Shown: in pieces, positions 26,899 through 39,479 of the stretch | How the letters are laid out: each line of letters starts with the position of its first letter | How positions within the stretch are numbered: the stretch's first letter is position 1 | NCBI RefSeq assembly: GCF_024679095.1 | Contig: NW_026111674.1 | Coordinates: forward strand, 120,001-184,000 | DNA length: 64,000 nucleotides | Source: Eriocheir sinensis | Lineage: Eukaryota; Arthropoda; Malacostraca; Decapoda; Varunidae | Direction of reading: 5' to 3' | The notes under the pieces: model-generated | The model's database searches: none | Seen by the model: the letters and a program-made list of their open reading frames with translations, nothing else | What the model was told of the DNA's origin: nothing | Position numbers and translations under genes: made by a program

Positions 26899-27262
26899 TA
26901 ACAGCAATAACAGCTCCAATCATGTTCACAGCATTTTACACTTTGTCTCCTTTCTTTGCACGAATCCAAAGTTTTGACACAAAGACGCATGAGTTGTTAG
27001 GTATGAATATCAGTAAGTGAGCGATGAATGCGTGAGTCGGGGGTGAGTGCACGAGTGGCGGGGTGACTCGGGTCTGTCCGGCAGGTGCACCAGCTGATGG
27101 GGCGGCTGTCGCACCACCTGGCCTTCGACATGTGTGGCTGGTACCGCCTGGACTACGCCTCCTTCCTCGGGGTGAGTACCGCTGTTTTCCTCGCTCTACA
27201 CACACGGCCTACGGTGTAAAGGGGGCAGGTCCATTTTTAGAGTTTTGAGCAAATCGTGTTTT

Positions 27263-27342
<80 letters not shown>

Positions 27343-27472
27343 TCCCTTTCCCTTGCAGCTCGTCAACACGGTGCTGACCTACGTGGTGATCATCTTGCAA
27401 GTGGGAGGCACCGCCGTTGACGTTGCCCTTCCCGCCTCCTCTCCAAGCAACTCCTCCGATCCAGCACAGTAA
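22989..27472 (+). CDS. gustatory-receptor-like seven-pass chemoreceptor, copy C
   Basis: Exons are 22989-23684, 25083-25286, 25405-25473, 27085-27171 and 27359-27472, all phase 0, giving 389 residues. The layout is the same as GR-A: conserved N-terminus, seven hydrophobic segments and C-terminal LVNTVLTYVVIILQ with the GR TYhhhhhQ motif. Exon 1 is three codons shorter than in A and E, and residues about 53-85 and 133-170 differ strongly from all other copies. Intron 1 is enlarged by a 1.26 kb inverted-repeat element, and a partial second exon 2 with a full second exon 3 lies at 25552-25903. If both exon 3 copies were used, 23 residues would be added in frame. It probably encodes a membrane ligand-gated channel of chemosensory cells, ligand unknown. 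Confidence 0.82.
23740..24999. mobile_element. inverted-repeat DNA element in intron 1 of GR-C
   Basis: The left end (23740-23832) and the reverse complement of the right end (24907-24999) match over about 93 bp, starting CTATAGTTGGTTTCACGAGA and CTGTAGTCGGTTTCACGAGA. Copies A, B and E have only TTAG at the corresponding place in intron 1. No clear target duplication is left. The interior has no transposase and contains a SINE, so this is a non-autonomous element with a nested insertion. Positions 23833-24525 hold nothing else that I recognise. Confidence 0.8.
24526..24866 (-). mobile_element. tRNA-derived SINE (family 2), minus strand
   Basis: The reverse complement begins GGGGAGGCGGTGGCTGAGTG (A-box region), then B-box GGTTCGAATCC near 24800. 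It continues with GAGTGGCCTAAGACTACCCA and ends GCCTACCGGCG followed by a poly(A) of 23 nt, seen as poly(T) at 24526-24548. Length is about 340 bp. Related pieces occur at 29325-29442 and 59644-60308. Confidence 0.85.
25552..25903 (+). pseudogene. partial duplicate of exons 2-3 inside GR-C
   Basis: Positions 25552-25714 repeat exon 2 from CFFPVVTMKLL onward, with four codons lost after MKLL and no acceptor AG at its 5' edge, which is a GT-rich stretch. A complete exon 3 copy with good splice sites follows at 25835-25903 and reads ASTAEGLLRDLAVKSHLHSF. The exon 2 copy cannot be spliced in normally. The exon 3 copy could be, in frame, as an alternative or additional exon. Confidence 0.75.
26851..26896. 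repeat. (TAA)n in intron 3 of GR-C
   Basis: About 15 TAA units at the place homologous to the arrays in A, B, D and E. Confidence 0.88.
27265..27337. repeat. (CT)n at the intron 4 acceptor, GR-C
   Basis: About 36 CT units, the longest in the family, end 21 bp before exon 5 (27359). Intron 4 here is only 187 bp because the LINE is absent. Confidence 0.88.
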
Positions 27473-27803
27473 ACGGGTCCACGTTCGAGACATTCATGGG
27501 TGACTAGTGCAAGTTAGTTTTGCGGGGATTGCACGATAATGAGGTGTGAAATGATGGAGGGGCTCACGTGCTCCATAACGCAAAGATGGGTCAGCCCCTC
27601 CGTCACTGCACACCATAATCAAAGGTAATTCGAGTTGTGAGCTCGGCCAGTGCTTTGCAACCTAAGTGAATGCTTCATCTTGAAGTGGAACCCGATTTTG
27701 TGAGGGTTACGATAGTTGTTTTAGGGCGCCCGAAAGCTGAGTCATAGTGGCTCTTGTGAAAAAAAAAAAAAAAAAGACTACTAGTACTAATAATACTTCT
27801 ACT

Positions 27804-27868
<65 letters not shown>

Positions 27869-27921
27869 TAATAATAATAAATAGTAATAAAAATAATAAT
27901 AATAATGATAATAATAACAAC

Positions 27922-27985
<64 letters not shown>

Positions 27986-28039
27986 TTACACCAACTTCTG
28001 ATTAAACCTACGTGACATTATATTAGTCAAATGCCACCA
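27473..28039. other. 3' flank of GR-C with (TAA)n
   Basis: Flank sequence related to that of A, B and E is followed by a (TAA)n array at about 27800-27985 with a few interruptions. No gene is visible. Confidence 0.6.
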
Positions 28040-28445
28040 AGACTTTCCATTTTTACTTTAGTTAATATTAAGTTGAAGGAAGCGTCGGTCGAGCTTGTTT
28101 TTAAAGGAGTCAGTCGTGTTTCATTGGACCACTGAGGGTGGGAGCTTATTCCATTCTCGCACTACAACGTTGGAGAAGTAAATTTGGTGCAGTCTAAATG
28201 TATATGTTTACACTTCAGTTTTGTGCCAGTATTTCTCGTATTCCCAAAACGTGTCATAGGTCATTGAATTTCGATATGTCACAAAGCCATTGAGTATTTT
28301 TAAACATTCGATCTTTTCCTCGGAGGCGATGTATCCCAAGGGAGAACAGATGAAAGTCTTTCGTCGTAAGGTTTGATGCACAAGGAAGAGAGCATCTGTG
28401 TTGCCCGACGTTGAACACCTTCTAATTTAGCAACACCCTTCGCAT
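28040..28445 (-). mobile_element. LINE C-terminal remnant, minus strand
   Basis: On the reverse strand a frame resembling REWNKLPPSVV followed by SFKNKLDRHFLQLNIN can be followed with interruptions, the usual end of a Jockey/CR1-like LINE. The upstream part on that strand encodes the RRATQMLSS-type region near 28400. A related remnant follows GR-E (36140-36600) and a short one follows GR-A. Confidence 0.6.
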
Positions 28446-28449
28446 GGTG

Positions 28450-28748
28450 GGGGCCAGAACTCACTCTGGGCTCAGGGCCTCTACTGTCACGGGGCCCAAA
28501 CGTTGGAATAATTTGCCTTCGTTTATCAAGAAATCGGGGAGCCTACAAATTTTAAAATCAAGATCGAGAACTATATTATTTTCGTCAGCTCACTTTCTTT
28601 TGTCATTTTAAACATTTTAAGCCTGTCCTAGACTTCTTATGAGTTTGTCGGTGTGACTTTCACTAGTGTTAGAATTTTCATGAATACGTATGTGTAATCT
28701 GTAAGAATAACCAAGTTTCATGGAAATAAAGAATGATTTATTTATTTA
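28450..28748 (+). mobile_element. second LINE C-terminal fragment with ATTT tail
   Basis: The + strand reads GPKRWNNLPSFIKKSGSLQI and on to a stop near 28610, then a 3' UTR and a short (ATTT)n tail ending about 28748. The G-P-K-x-WN-x-LP motif identifies it as a LINE terminus, different in sequence from its neighbours. Confidence 0.65.
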
Positions 28749-28799
28749 TCTATACCATTCTACCTATCCTTCTCTCCTTTTCCTCCTCCTCCTCCTCCT

Positions 28800-28990
28800 C
28801 CGCACTGATCGACACTTTCCTGCATCGGGAGTGAACTGAATGTATGCAGGAGTCGGTACACAAGTGCTTCAGTCCTTCCCGCAAGCCACTCCTGAGGCTG
28901 ACGGACTGATTAAACCACTGAAAGCAGGCAGCCTTGTAATGACCCAACAGGCTTTCTGCTGCCTGATCGTCCATGTGTCCATGTTTCCTC
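28800..28990 (+). mobile_element. LINE 3' UTR fragment
   Basis: It begins CATCGGGAGTGAACTGAATG and shares its sequence with 41470-41642 and 22145-22262, including CAACAGGCTTTCTGCTGCCT. It ends in CATGTTTCCTCCTCC, directly continuous with the (TCC)n that follows. Confidence 0.8.
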
Positions 28991-29920
28991 CTCCTCCTCC
29001 TCCTCCTCCTCCTCCTCCTCCTCCAAAACGCCCCCGGGGAAGAACACCTTTCCCCCATTTTTTCTCCCCACTCCCCCCCTTCGGCGCCTCGGGGGGAGCA
29101 AAGGCGGGGTGAACAGGTGTAGGAGGAGGAGGAGGAGGAGGAGGAGGAAGAGAAATAAGGAGTGGGAAGGAGGAAAAGGAAAAGGAACATAAAAGGAAGG
29201 AGGAGGAGCAAGAAGATAACAAGTGTTAATAATAGCACAAACACTGTGCTAGGTCGGCGTCGCGTGACCCTCCAACACCCCAACAGTTTATATTATGCAG
29301 CTAGGGGTCTAAAACGGAAAATGCTGAAAAGTAAAGATGGCGCCACTATAAACACTTGCCTGCGCCACAACGGGCTGGGGCCGACCATCAGGCCCTACTA
29401 TTAAGGCCTACCGGCGCCACAGGCCAAGACGTAAAAAAAATATATACATAATGCCACGTTGTAGGGTTCAACAGGGCTAACAAATGTTACTCTACAATGT
29501 CGTGTGTACAATGCATGGGTGAGCCAGGAAAACAACTTGAAGAGAACAACAAGAAGATGGACGATTTGTTGATCGGCGTCTGCGGGGCCGATAATGAAAA
29601 AGGAGTGAAGAAGAGGAAGTAAATTAATAGGAGGAAAGGGAAGGGAAGAAAACGGAGAGGAAGAGGACGAGGAGGAGAAGGAAGAAGTGAAAAGGAAAAA
29701 GTGAGCTAAAAGGAATACTAAAAAGGACAGAAGAGGAAGGAGAAGGAGGAATTAAGAGGAGGAGATTAAGAAGAATAAAGATGAAGAAAATTACATAAAA
29801 AAAAAGTTGGACTTCTGAAAACAACGAAAAGGCAAAAAAAAAAAAGAAAAAAAAAGACGAGCAGAAATGAAAAGAAAATATTAACCCACGAACAGAAAAC
29901 CTTTAAATGTAGCAATCTCA
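28987..29920. repeat. (TCC)n-core-(GGA)n repeat, copy 1, interrupted
   Basis: (TCC)n at 28987-29023 is followed by a core of about 95 bp beginning ACGCCCCCGGGGAAGAACAC and ending near GAACAGGTG, then (GGA)n at about 29121-29148. Purine-rich sequence follows. The 3' part (29740-29920) matches 39740-39910 in the second copy. Between them, 29218-29590 carries unrelated sequence including a SINE fragment. Confidence 0.65.
29325..29442 (+). mobile_element. 3' fragment of SINE family 2
   Basis: It contains GATGGCGCCACTATAAACAC, CGGGCTGGGGCCGACCATCA and GCCTACCGGCGCC, and ends in an A-run. It matches the 3' half of the SINE at 24526-24866. Confidence 0.75.
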
Positions 29921-29989
29921 AGACATGTTATAATCTTATATATACTCTAATGGTCACTATTCTATTATCATCCTTGTTCTCATTCACTT

Positions 29990-30444
29990 TTGTCCTAGAA
30001 AAATAAATAGCTACGGCTGCAGCAGCAAGAAACCCTTCACTTCATCCGTGACGAGGGCCTCTTCAGACACACGGACTTCAACTCTACCGTGTTTACAAAA
30101 AATGTCTGGGTGTCCCCTCGAAGAGTGTTGTTGACGTTCCAGGCCGGTGAGTGTGTCATGTGCACAATTCCTGCCGCCTCCCCGGCCGTCCCCTCCCTGC
30201 CCCGCCCTGGCCAAACACAGTGTTCACCCAGCGGACACACCCACATTACACAACGTGAACACTTGTTGGCAACCTGTTAGCGATTATATGAACTACGTAC
30301 GCCCTCACCATATTGACTGGATAGCAATTACAATAATAACCACGCAAACAACAATATGATGATGATGCTCAATAAAAAAAAGTATTAATAAAATGACCGC
30401 TATTGATATAACTTTTAGTGTCACTAATGTGATTACTACAGCTC

Positions 30445-30485
<41 letters not shown>

Positions 30486-30599
30486 GCTACTACTACCACT
30501 ACTACAAACACGACTTCCACCATCTTTGACATCATAATCATCAACAGTATCATTAAATTGATGGAAATAGTAAAAGTGACAATAATCACATTAATGGTC

Positions 30600-30680
<81 letters not shown>

Positions 30681-31055
30681 TTAATATAAAATAACAGCGA
30701 TAACAGCTCCAATCATGTTCACAGCATTTTACAATCTGTCTCCTTTCTTTGCACGAATCCAAAGTTTTGACACAAAGACGCATGAGTTGTTAGGTATGAA
30801 TATCAGTAAGTGAGCGATGAATGCGTGAGTCGGGGGTGAGTGCACGAGTGGCGGGGTGACTCGGGTCTGTCCGGCAGGTGCACCAGCTGATGGGGCGGCT
30901 GTCGCACCACCTGGCCTTCGACATGTGTGGCTGGTACCGCCTGGACTACGCCTCCTTCCTCGGGGTGAGTACCGCTGTTTTCCTCGCTCTACACACACGG
31001 CCTACGGTGTAAAGGGGGCAGGTCCATTTTTAGAGTTTTGAGCAAATCGTGTTTT

Positions 31056-31102
<47 letters not shown>
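29990..31102 (+). pseudogene. GR-D, orphan fragment with exon 4 only
   Basis: The fragment starts inside intron 3 near 29990 and ends in the intron 4 (CT)n at 31058-31102. Exon 4 (30878-30964) has intact splice sites and encodes the same 29 residues as all other copies, VHQLMGRLSHHL through YRLDYASFLG. A (TAA)n array lies at 30600-30680. No exon 1, 2, 3 or 5 is attached: upstream is repeat DNA and downstream unrelated sequence. It cannot make a receptor alone, but could be joined by read-through splicing from GR-C. Confidence 0.85.
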
Positions 31103-31104
<2 letters not shown>

Positions 31105-31718
31105 CACACTGAGCAGTGTTTAATACCAAGGTATTTGTTCCAATCCTATCGGTCCCATTTCCCTGTCCAGATGGGGACAAGCAACCCCATTTTTCAGTCA
31201 AGAGGAATGGCACCGGCCTGCCGCTCGGCAGCTAGCACGGCATGCAGCCCACGGAGCATGGCTTCACCCCAGCCTTCAACATCCCTGCGCTGATGTTGCA
31301 GATCCAGGCTGCCTTTCCACCCTTAACCTTTAAAATGGAAGGCTGATCGTTGGGCCTATAGGCCCAGCAGCCCAAGGTGTAGAAGCAGAGTATACGCAGT
31401 CACCGCCTGGCTCAGTGTTGGCCACTTTGCTCATGGTCAGGCGGACTAGCCCACTGACCTCTCCGAGCCAGGAGAGACCACCAGTCCCGGCCGGAATAAG
31501 GGACCAAAGAGGTGTATTGCTAGCTGCAACACACGACAAGGGCATCGCTCAGCCTCCAGGACTCCCGCCTCCCACCCTTACAGGGACGCAACACACAGCA
31601 AACATGTACGAGGGCCAAGGCTGAGGGCACACCAGCCCGTTCTCAGGGTTTCGAACGTCCAATGCAGAGAAAGTTAAATCAGAAAGGGGCAAAGAAGGAT
31701 GCACCTCGGAGTGCTAGA
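31103..31718. other. unrecognised single-copy segment upstream of GR-E
   Basis: Moderately GC-rich sequence with no similarity to the rest of the window up to about 31590, after which it matches the B upstream flank (CAGCAAACATGTAC). A 71-codon minus-strand frame (31330-31545) has no recognised domain and is not called. Confidence 0.5.
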
Positions 31719-32143
31719 GCGCGCTGCGTTACTCCCCTGATAGGCCTGCCCCGCGCTGCGTTACTCCCCCTGATAGGCCTGCCCCGCGCTGCGTTACTTC
31801 CCCTGATAGGCCTGCCCCGCGCTGCGTTACTCCCCTGATAGGCCTGCCCCGCGCTGCGTTACTCCCCTGATAGGCCTGCCCCGCGCTGCGTGACGCCCCT
31901 GAGAGGCCTGCCCGCGCTGGGTTCCTACCCCTGATAGGCCTGCCCCGCGGTGCGTTCAGTCCCCTGATAGGCCTGCCCCGCGCTGCGTTACTCCCCTGAT
32001 AGGCCTGCCCCGCGCTGCGTTACTCCCCTGATAGGCCTGCCCCGCGCTGCGTTACTCCCCTGATAGGCCTGCCCCGCGCTGCGTTACTCCCCTGATAGGC
32101 CTGCCCCGCGCTGCGTTACTCCCCCTGATAGGCCTGCCCCTAT
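31719..32143. repeat. 33-bp minisatellite, 13 copies
   Basis: The unit is close to GCGCTGCGTTACTCCCCTGA followed by TAGGCCTGCCCC. Thirteen copies are visible; copies 6 to 8 are most diverged. The GR-B upstream flank has one related unit. Confidence 0.92.
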
Positions 32144-32880
32144 CACGTAACACTGATAACTATAATCGTTTTCACCGTAACACGTTGACAAAATGTAGCT
32201 TTAAGGCCTTCTAATGCAACAACAGTCAAAATAAATTTGAGGATGTATATACATGTAATATACTGATGCTTGAATCCACACTTGTCACAACTTTGACAGG
32301 AAAGCAAATACGAGGGAGGCACGAGGCAGCGTGCGATGAACAGAACAGACCTTTGGAACAGTGAACAGCCAACAGCAGTCAGCAGCAGATGCATAAACCG
32401 TTTGTTACAAAGTCCATGCAAGACTGACTTACAACTGACGAGCAGCCGAAGTGTTCGTCTGACAGCTAAGTCATTCTGACGGCAAAGAGATCAAGCTCTT
32501 CCTGTCTCAAGTAAATCTTTGAATCTGATCCATAGAACAGCTTTCCAGTGTCCAGGATCACCGTAAGTTGCCAGGGAGCAGGACTGATCACCGTTCGTCA
32601 GATGATAAAGACCAGAATACTGATGGATTCAGTATTTCTTGGGACACACAGCTGGGAGGCGGGCGACTGATTGATTTACCTAATATAAACACGAGACAAA
32701 GCGAGAGGCAACTGCCAGCAGCTCACCGCTCAATAGCCGTCGGTCAGTCCACTGTGGCTGCGACCTCAGGGCTGCTGACTCGACGCAGCAAGGCCGTCCC
32801 CAGCAGACGCTCCTCTCCCAGCGCTAGGTCGGCAGGGCAGGACAGCGGCACGGGGTCGGAAGCTCCTTCACCTCGCCAAG
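32144..32880 (+). promoter_or_regulatory. upstream region and promoter of GR-E, TATA lost
   Basis: The block is homologous to 6190-6954 of GR-B. Where A, B and C read GCGCTATATAGATCAA, this copy reads GCGCTAGGTCGGCAGG, so the TATA box is gone with a net 4-bp loss. The rest of the 5' UTR and the ATG context are conserved. Confidence 0.7.
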
Positions 32881-35099
32881 ATGCTGCCGCCGGACACCTC
32901 CTCCACGCTGTTCCCGTGGCGCGTGGTGGTGGCCGCCATGCAGGTGCACGGCTGCTTCCCCTTCAGGATGTCCGCCACGAGTGACCTGCCCACATTTAGT
33001 CTGCCGCTATGCCTGTGGTCCCTCTTTGCATTCCTTATGCAGGCAGCTTCGATTAGCATGACCTTTAAAGATACTATAGTACAATACACTTCGTCAGATG
33101 TGGGCATCATCGCAAGCACCACCGGCGGCATGCTCTTGTCGGTAAGCCTGTGCCTGACTCCCGTTGTCGTGGGTGTGCGGAGCGCCGGGCTGGCCAGGCT
33201 CCTGCACGACCTGTCCAAGGTGACGGGAGTCTCCCCGCCACACACGTACCGCTGGTACTGCAAACCAAAGACTCAGCTGATCATGTTTGGTGGAATTGTG
33301 TACATCATCTTCTCATTATACAACGCCGTCCATTTGGGCATTGTATATCCAACACATATTGTGATCTTCTTCCCTGTTATCATTCTCTTCACCATGGACT
33401 TCTTTTTACCCGACGAAGTGTTCTCTATGGTGTGCGGCCTCCTGGGCCGCCGCCTGGTGACCGCCACGGAGGCCACGGTGGCCACGCTCTCCATGGTCCT
33501 CGCCAGCGACGGATCCTTCAAGAGTGAGGGCGACCTGGAGGCGGCGATGGTGAGGCTGCGTGGCCTCGACGTCGTCATCCGGGAGGTACGGAGCGAGAGC
33601 ACTGCGCCGGGCACTGAACAACACCAACAGTTAGTGTTTCATCACTGTCAGGACTCGCACAGTCTCCTTAGCCTGCAGGTCCATGCACACCGCCACGACG
33701 TGAATCCCTTCCCCACAGGTGGAGCTGCAGAGGGAGGCCGCGGCGCGCAGCTTCTTCCCGGTGGTCACCATGAAGCTGCTGGTGGCCGTCACCCTGGCCA
33801 TCGTCAACCCCTACGCCCTTCTCAAGGGCATGTTTATGGGCGGCAGCACGGTCATCCTTCTCTGCCTGGCTACCTACCACAATGCCAGGTTCTGCCACGT
33901 GGGACAGGCCTTCGTTAACCAGGTGGGCGCCATTCGACATGTGATGTTCAAGAACGAATCTAACACTTCATGTTTGTTATCAATTGAACATTTTGAGAGA
34001 TTAACAATACTTCCACAAACTCCATTTCATTTCAGGCCAGCACGGCTGAAGGACTACTGAGAGACCTGGCGGTCAAAAGTCACATTCACAGATTCAACGT
34101 AAAGGTTTGTGTGCATCTCTGTGTTTTGTGTTGTGTAGTGAAGCAGCCGTGCAGAGAAAAGTACAGGCTGCTCTTGAAATCATGTATATTATCCTCCAAG
34201 CCGTGACGGCATGGTGCAGCCACACTTGATGGAAGAGTGCGTATTCAAGGGTAAGGCAGCTACTCGTGTGTTCAAGGTGAAAATGCCCCAAACATTTTGA
34301 CAACCCTGGAACTGTTAATACGGCAGCGAGGGTGTGCAAGCCTGTTCCTGCCGCCTGTGTGACCCGCCAAGGCTCAGCGTCTGGCTGGCCAGCGTCACGT
34401 GCACACACCAGCAGACTACTGCAGGAGACAAAGAAGACTGGAAAATGGTAAGAAGAAAGAGGAAATATAATTCCAAATTGAGTCACTTGTCCCACTAGTG
34501 CAAGGAAGTGCCTGACACAACCATGCTGTGATGAAACTTAGGAGGTCATCTTTGTCCTAGGAAATGTTGTGCGAAGGCTGGGCAGCAAGAAACTCTTCCC
34601 TTCCCTTGGCGAGAGCCAATTCAGACACACACCAACAACAACTCTACCGAGCTTAAAATAATGTCTGAGTGTCCCCTCAAAGGGGAAAAATCAATGTTGT
34701 GCTGACGTTCCTGGCACGTGTCACGGTCTTAATTCCGTCCCCTCCCTCAGGTCCGGCCCAAACAGTGTGCGGCCAGCGGACACACCCACATTACACAAAA
34801 CAAACAATTGTTGACAGCCTCATAACGATTATATAAACTACGTACACCCTGACCCTATTGACTTGATAGCAACTACCATAATAACCATGATAACGGTAAT
34901 ATGATGATGTTTAATATTAAAAAATGGTAACACTAAAATGACTTCTATTGATATAACTATTATTATCGCTAACATGATTACTACAGCTACTATTACTTCT
35001 ACTACCACTACTACCATCACTACTTAGACCACCATTTTGACAATCCTCAATAGTATCATTAAAGTAATGGTAATAGTAATGGTGGCAATAATGGTGATG

Positions 35100-35186
<87 letters not shown>

Positions 35187-35711
35187 TAAAATAACAGCGA
35201 TAACAGCTCCAATCATGTTCACAGCATTTTACACTTTGTCTCCTTTCTTTGCACGAATCCAAAGTTTTGACACAAAGACGCATGAGTTGTTAGGTATGAA
35301 TATCAGTAAGTGAGCGATGAATGCGTGAGTCGGGGGTGAGTGCACGAGTGGCGGGGTGACTCGGGTCTGTCCGGCAGGTGCACCAGCTGATGGGGCGGCT
35401 GTCGCACCACCTGGCCTTCGACATGTGTGGCTGGTACCGCCTGGACTACGCCTCCTTCCTCGGGGTGAGTACCGCTGTTTTCCTCCCTCTACACACACGG
35501 CCTACGGTGTAAAGGGGGCAGGTCCATTTTTAGAGTTTTGAGCAAATCGTGTTTTAACTCTCTCTCTCTCTCTCTCTCTCTCACCCGTCCCTCTCCCTTG
35601 CAGCTCTTCAACACAGTGCTGACCTACGTGGTGATCATCTTTCAAGTGGGAGGCACCACGATCGACGCTACCCATCCCGCCTTATCTCCAAGCAACTCCA
35701 CCGACGCATAA
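32881..35711 (+). CDS. gustatory-receptor-like seven-pass chemoreceptor, copy E
   Basis: Exons are 32881-33585, 33719-33922, 34036-34104, 35378-35464 and 35604-35711, all phase 0, giving 390 residues. It has the shared N-terminus (MLPPDTSSTLFPWRVVVAAM), seven hydrophobic segments and the GR C-terminal motif LFNTVLTYVVIIFQ. The last residues (DATHPALSPSNSTDA) differ from B and C. Residues 53-88 and 136-173 differ from GR-A at about 20 of 36 and 26 of 38 positions, while residues 1-52 and 89-135 are the same. This is the most compact copy, without a LINE in intron 4 or an element in intron 1. Its promoter lacks the TATA box, so expression may differ from its neighbours. Likely a membrane chemosensory channel with unknown ligand. 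Confidence 0.84.
35098..35186. repeat. (TAA)n in intron 3 of GR-E
   Basis: About 29 TAA units at the homologous position before exon 4. Confidence 0.88.
35558..35582. repeat. (CT)n at the intron 4 acceptor, GR-E
   Basis: The shortest of the paralogous polypyrimidine repeats, about 12 CT units, ending 21 bp before exon 5. Confidence 0.85.
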
Positions 35712-36013
35712 CAGAAAATGGGTCCACGTTCGAGACATCCATGGGTGACTAGTGCAAGTTATATGGTGATGCTTTGATAATGAGGCGTGAAATGAGACGG
35801 TATGCAAGCCCCTCTGTCACGGCACACATCGGTTAAAGGTAATCAGATTTGTGCGCTCGGCCAGTGCTTTGCAACCTCAGCGAAAGGTTCATCTTTGGGA
35901 GGACCAGATTTTGTGAGGGTTATGAGAACTGTTTTAGGGTAGCGGCACTTGTGGAATAAAATTATAAAAAGACTATTACTAATACTAATTCTAATACTTC
36001 TACTATAAATAAA

Positions 36014-36049
<36 letters not shown>

Positions 36050-36051
36050 CA

Positions 36052-36082
<31 letters not shown>

Positions 36083-36139
36083 GGCAAATATCCAGTCTTA
36101 CACCAACCCCTGCCCTTAAACCTAAGTGACATTATATTA
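35712..36139. other. 3' flank of GR-E with (TAA)n
   Basis: The flank is related to that of GR-C and holds a (TAA)n array at about 36010-36081. No gene is seen. Confidence 0.55.
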
Positions 36140-36600
36140 ATCCTTTGTATTTTTATTTTAGTTAATATTAGGTTTAAGGAAGTGTCGGTCGAGCTTGTCT
36201 TTAAAGGTCGTTTTTAAAAGTCGTGTTACACTGGACCACTACAACGTTGGAGGAGAAATTTTGGTGCAGACTGAATATATATGTTTCCACAAGTTTTATG
36301 CCAATATTTCTCGTTCGAAACATTATTTGAAATTTAGATATGTCCACATTCATAAAATCACTGGAGACGTTGAAACATTCGGTTAATTTTCCTCGGAGGC
36401 GACGTTTCTCAAGGTAGCGGAGGTTGAGGGATGAAAGTAAGGATGTTAGGTTTGTTGCGCAAGAAGGAGACCATCTTTGTTGCCCGACGTTGAACACCTA
36501 TTTATCAATGTCCTTCTCATGGTGGGGGGACAAAACACTGTACCGCATATTCCAAGTGGGGTCGGACGAAACTATTGTAAATTGAGAGTATTAGATATTT
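36140..36600 (-). mobile_element. LINE remnant, minus strand, downstream of GR-E
   Basis: This is related to 28040-28445. The reverse strand shows PTWNMRYS-like and QRRATKM-like pieces of a LINE C-terminal region, broken by indels. Its conserved place after the receptor shows it was copied with the gene. Confidence 0.55.
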
Positions 36601-36904
36601 CTACTTCTATCATTGTGGAGCATCAAGGACATCACTAGAAGATATTGCAAGGTCGGGCAAGGCGTAGATGCGATATGCGTTAACATTATCGCCGTTGCTG
36701 GTGTTGGTGGTAGTAGCGGTAAGCCTGGGCAGTATTGATCAATTAAAAAAAAATGTTTTAAAATGTTCACACTGTGCTGGGTTTGTCACTAATTCGCCGT
36801 CGTTGTCAGTTAAAGGGTCCAGTACCCCTTCTGATCGCCTTTCTGTTGTTTATAGAATTGAAGATTTCGGATATTCAGATATTTTCTTTGTACTTATGTT
36901 TTGC
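36601..36904. other. no gene seen
   Basis: Mixed AT-rich sequence. A 110-codon + frame starting at 36668 runs into a poly(T) and a dispersed repeat and has no recognised domain, so it is not called. Confidence 0.5.
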
Positions 36905-37115
36905 CTGACTTTTTTTTTTTTTTTTTTTACAACAAAGGAGGCAGCTCAAGGGCACAAAACAAACAATAATAAAAAAAAGCCCGCTAATCGCTCCTCCTAA
37001 AAAAAAGAACCAGAAGAGGTGGCCAAAAGCAAGGTCAGATTCGGAAGGAGAGGTGTCCTGATACCCTCCTCTTGAAAGAGTTCAAGTCGTAGGCAGGAGG
37101 AAATACAGATGAAGG
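36905..37115. repeat. dispersed repeat, copy 1
   Basis: Poly(T) followed by ACAACAAAGGAGGCAGCTCA, then AAAAGCCCGCTAATCGCTCC and a stretch including GAGTTCAAGTCGTAGGCAGG. The first 120 bp recur at 47318-47445. It is probably a retroelement end, family not determined. Confidence 0.7.
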
Positions 37116-37370
37116 AAGATTTCACTCGTCACCTGGCTCCATAATAAAGCCTAATATATCCAGGCATGTTTTTGCATTTTATTTAGCCTGTCAAACAAAT
37201 TTCTTTCCTTTACAGAATGTTTGATCCCGCTGTTAAACCATGGTTGACTTTTATTAGTGTTGTGTTGCTCGCAAAAGGGAACAAATGTATTCTGCTGAGT
37301 GAGCAATTAATTCATAAAGTTTAGCCAAGCTTCCCCTGCACTTTTTTTCTATTGGTTATTGCCGAATTTC

Positions 37371-39155
<1,785 letters not shown>

Positions 39156-39479
39156 CCAACATAAAATATCTTCTGTATGACGTTAATTGCAACTTTATTT
39201 TCACGATTCTCTCTCTCTCTCCACTGTAATTACTGAACACACTTGGACTTCTCTTTGTTATGGGCATTATCCTCCTCCTCCTCCTCCTCCTCCTCATCCT
39301 CATCCTCATCCTCCTCCTCCTCCTCCTCCTCCTCCTCCTCCCGTTTTCTTCCCCTCTTTTTTTCTAACTTTCCCTTTTCCCTCTTTTTTTATTCCTCTTC
39401 TTCTTCTCTTCGTGTTCTTCCACAAATTCGTCCTACCTCTCTCTCAAACACACACACACATCTAACCATATCCTTCTAC
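39156..39479. repeat. (CTC)n and pyrimidine-rich sequence
   Basis: A (CCT)n array occupies about 39270-39341. C/T-rich sequence follows. No gene. Confidence 0.7.

Noticed and set aside
31330..31545. 71-codon minus-strand frame
   Set aside because: No recognised domain, no splice context and no paralogue in the window.
36668..37000. 110-codon + frame with a hydrophobic start
   Set aside because: It runs into poly(T) and a dispersed repeat, and the hydrophobic start is of ordinary composition. No family is recognised.
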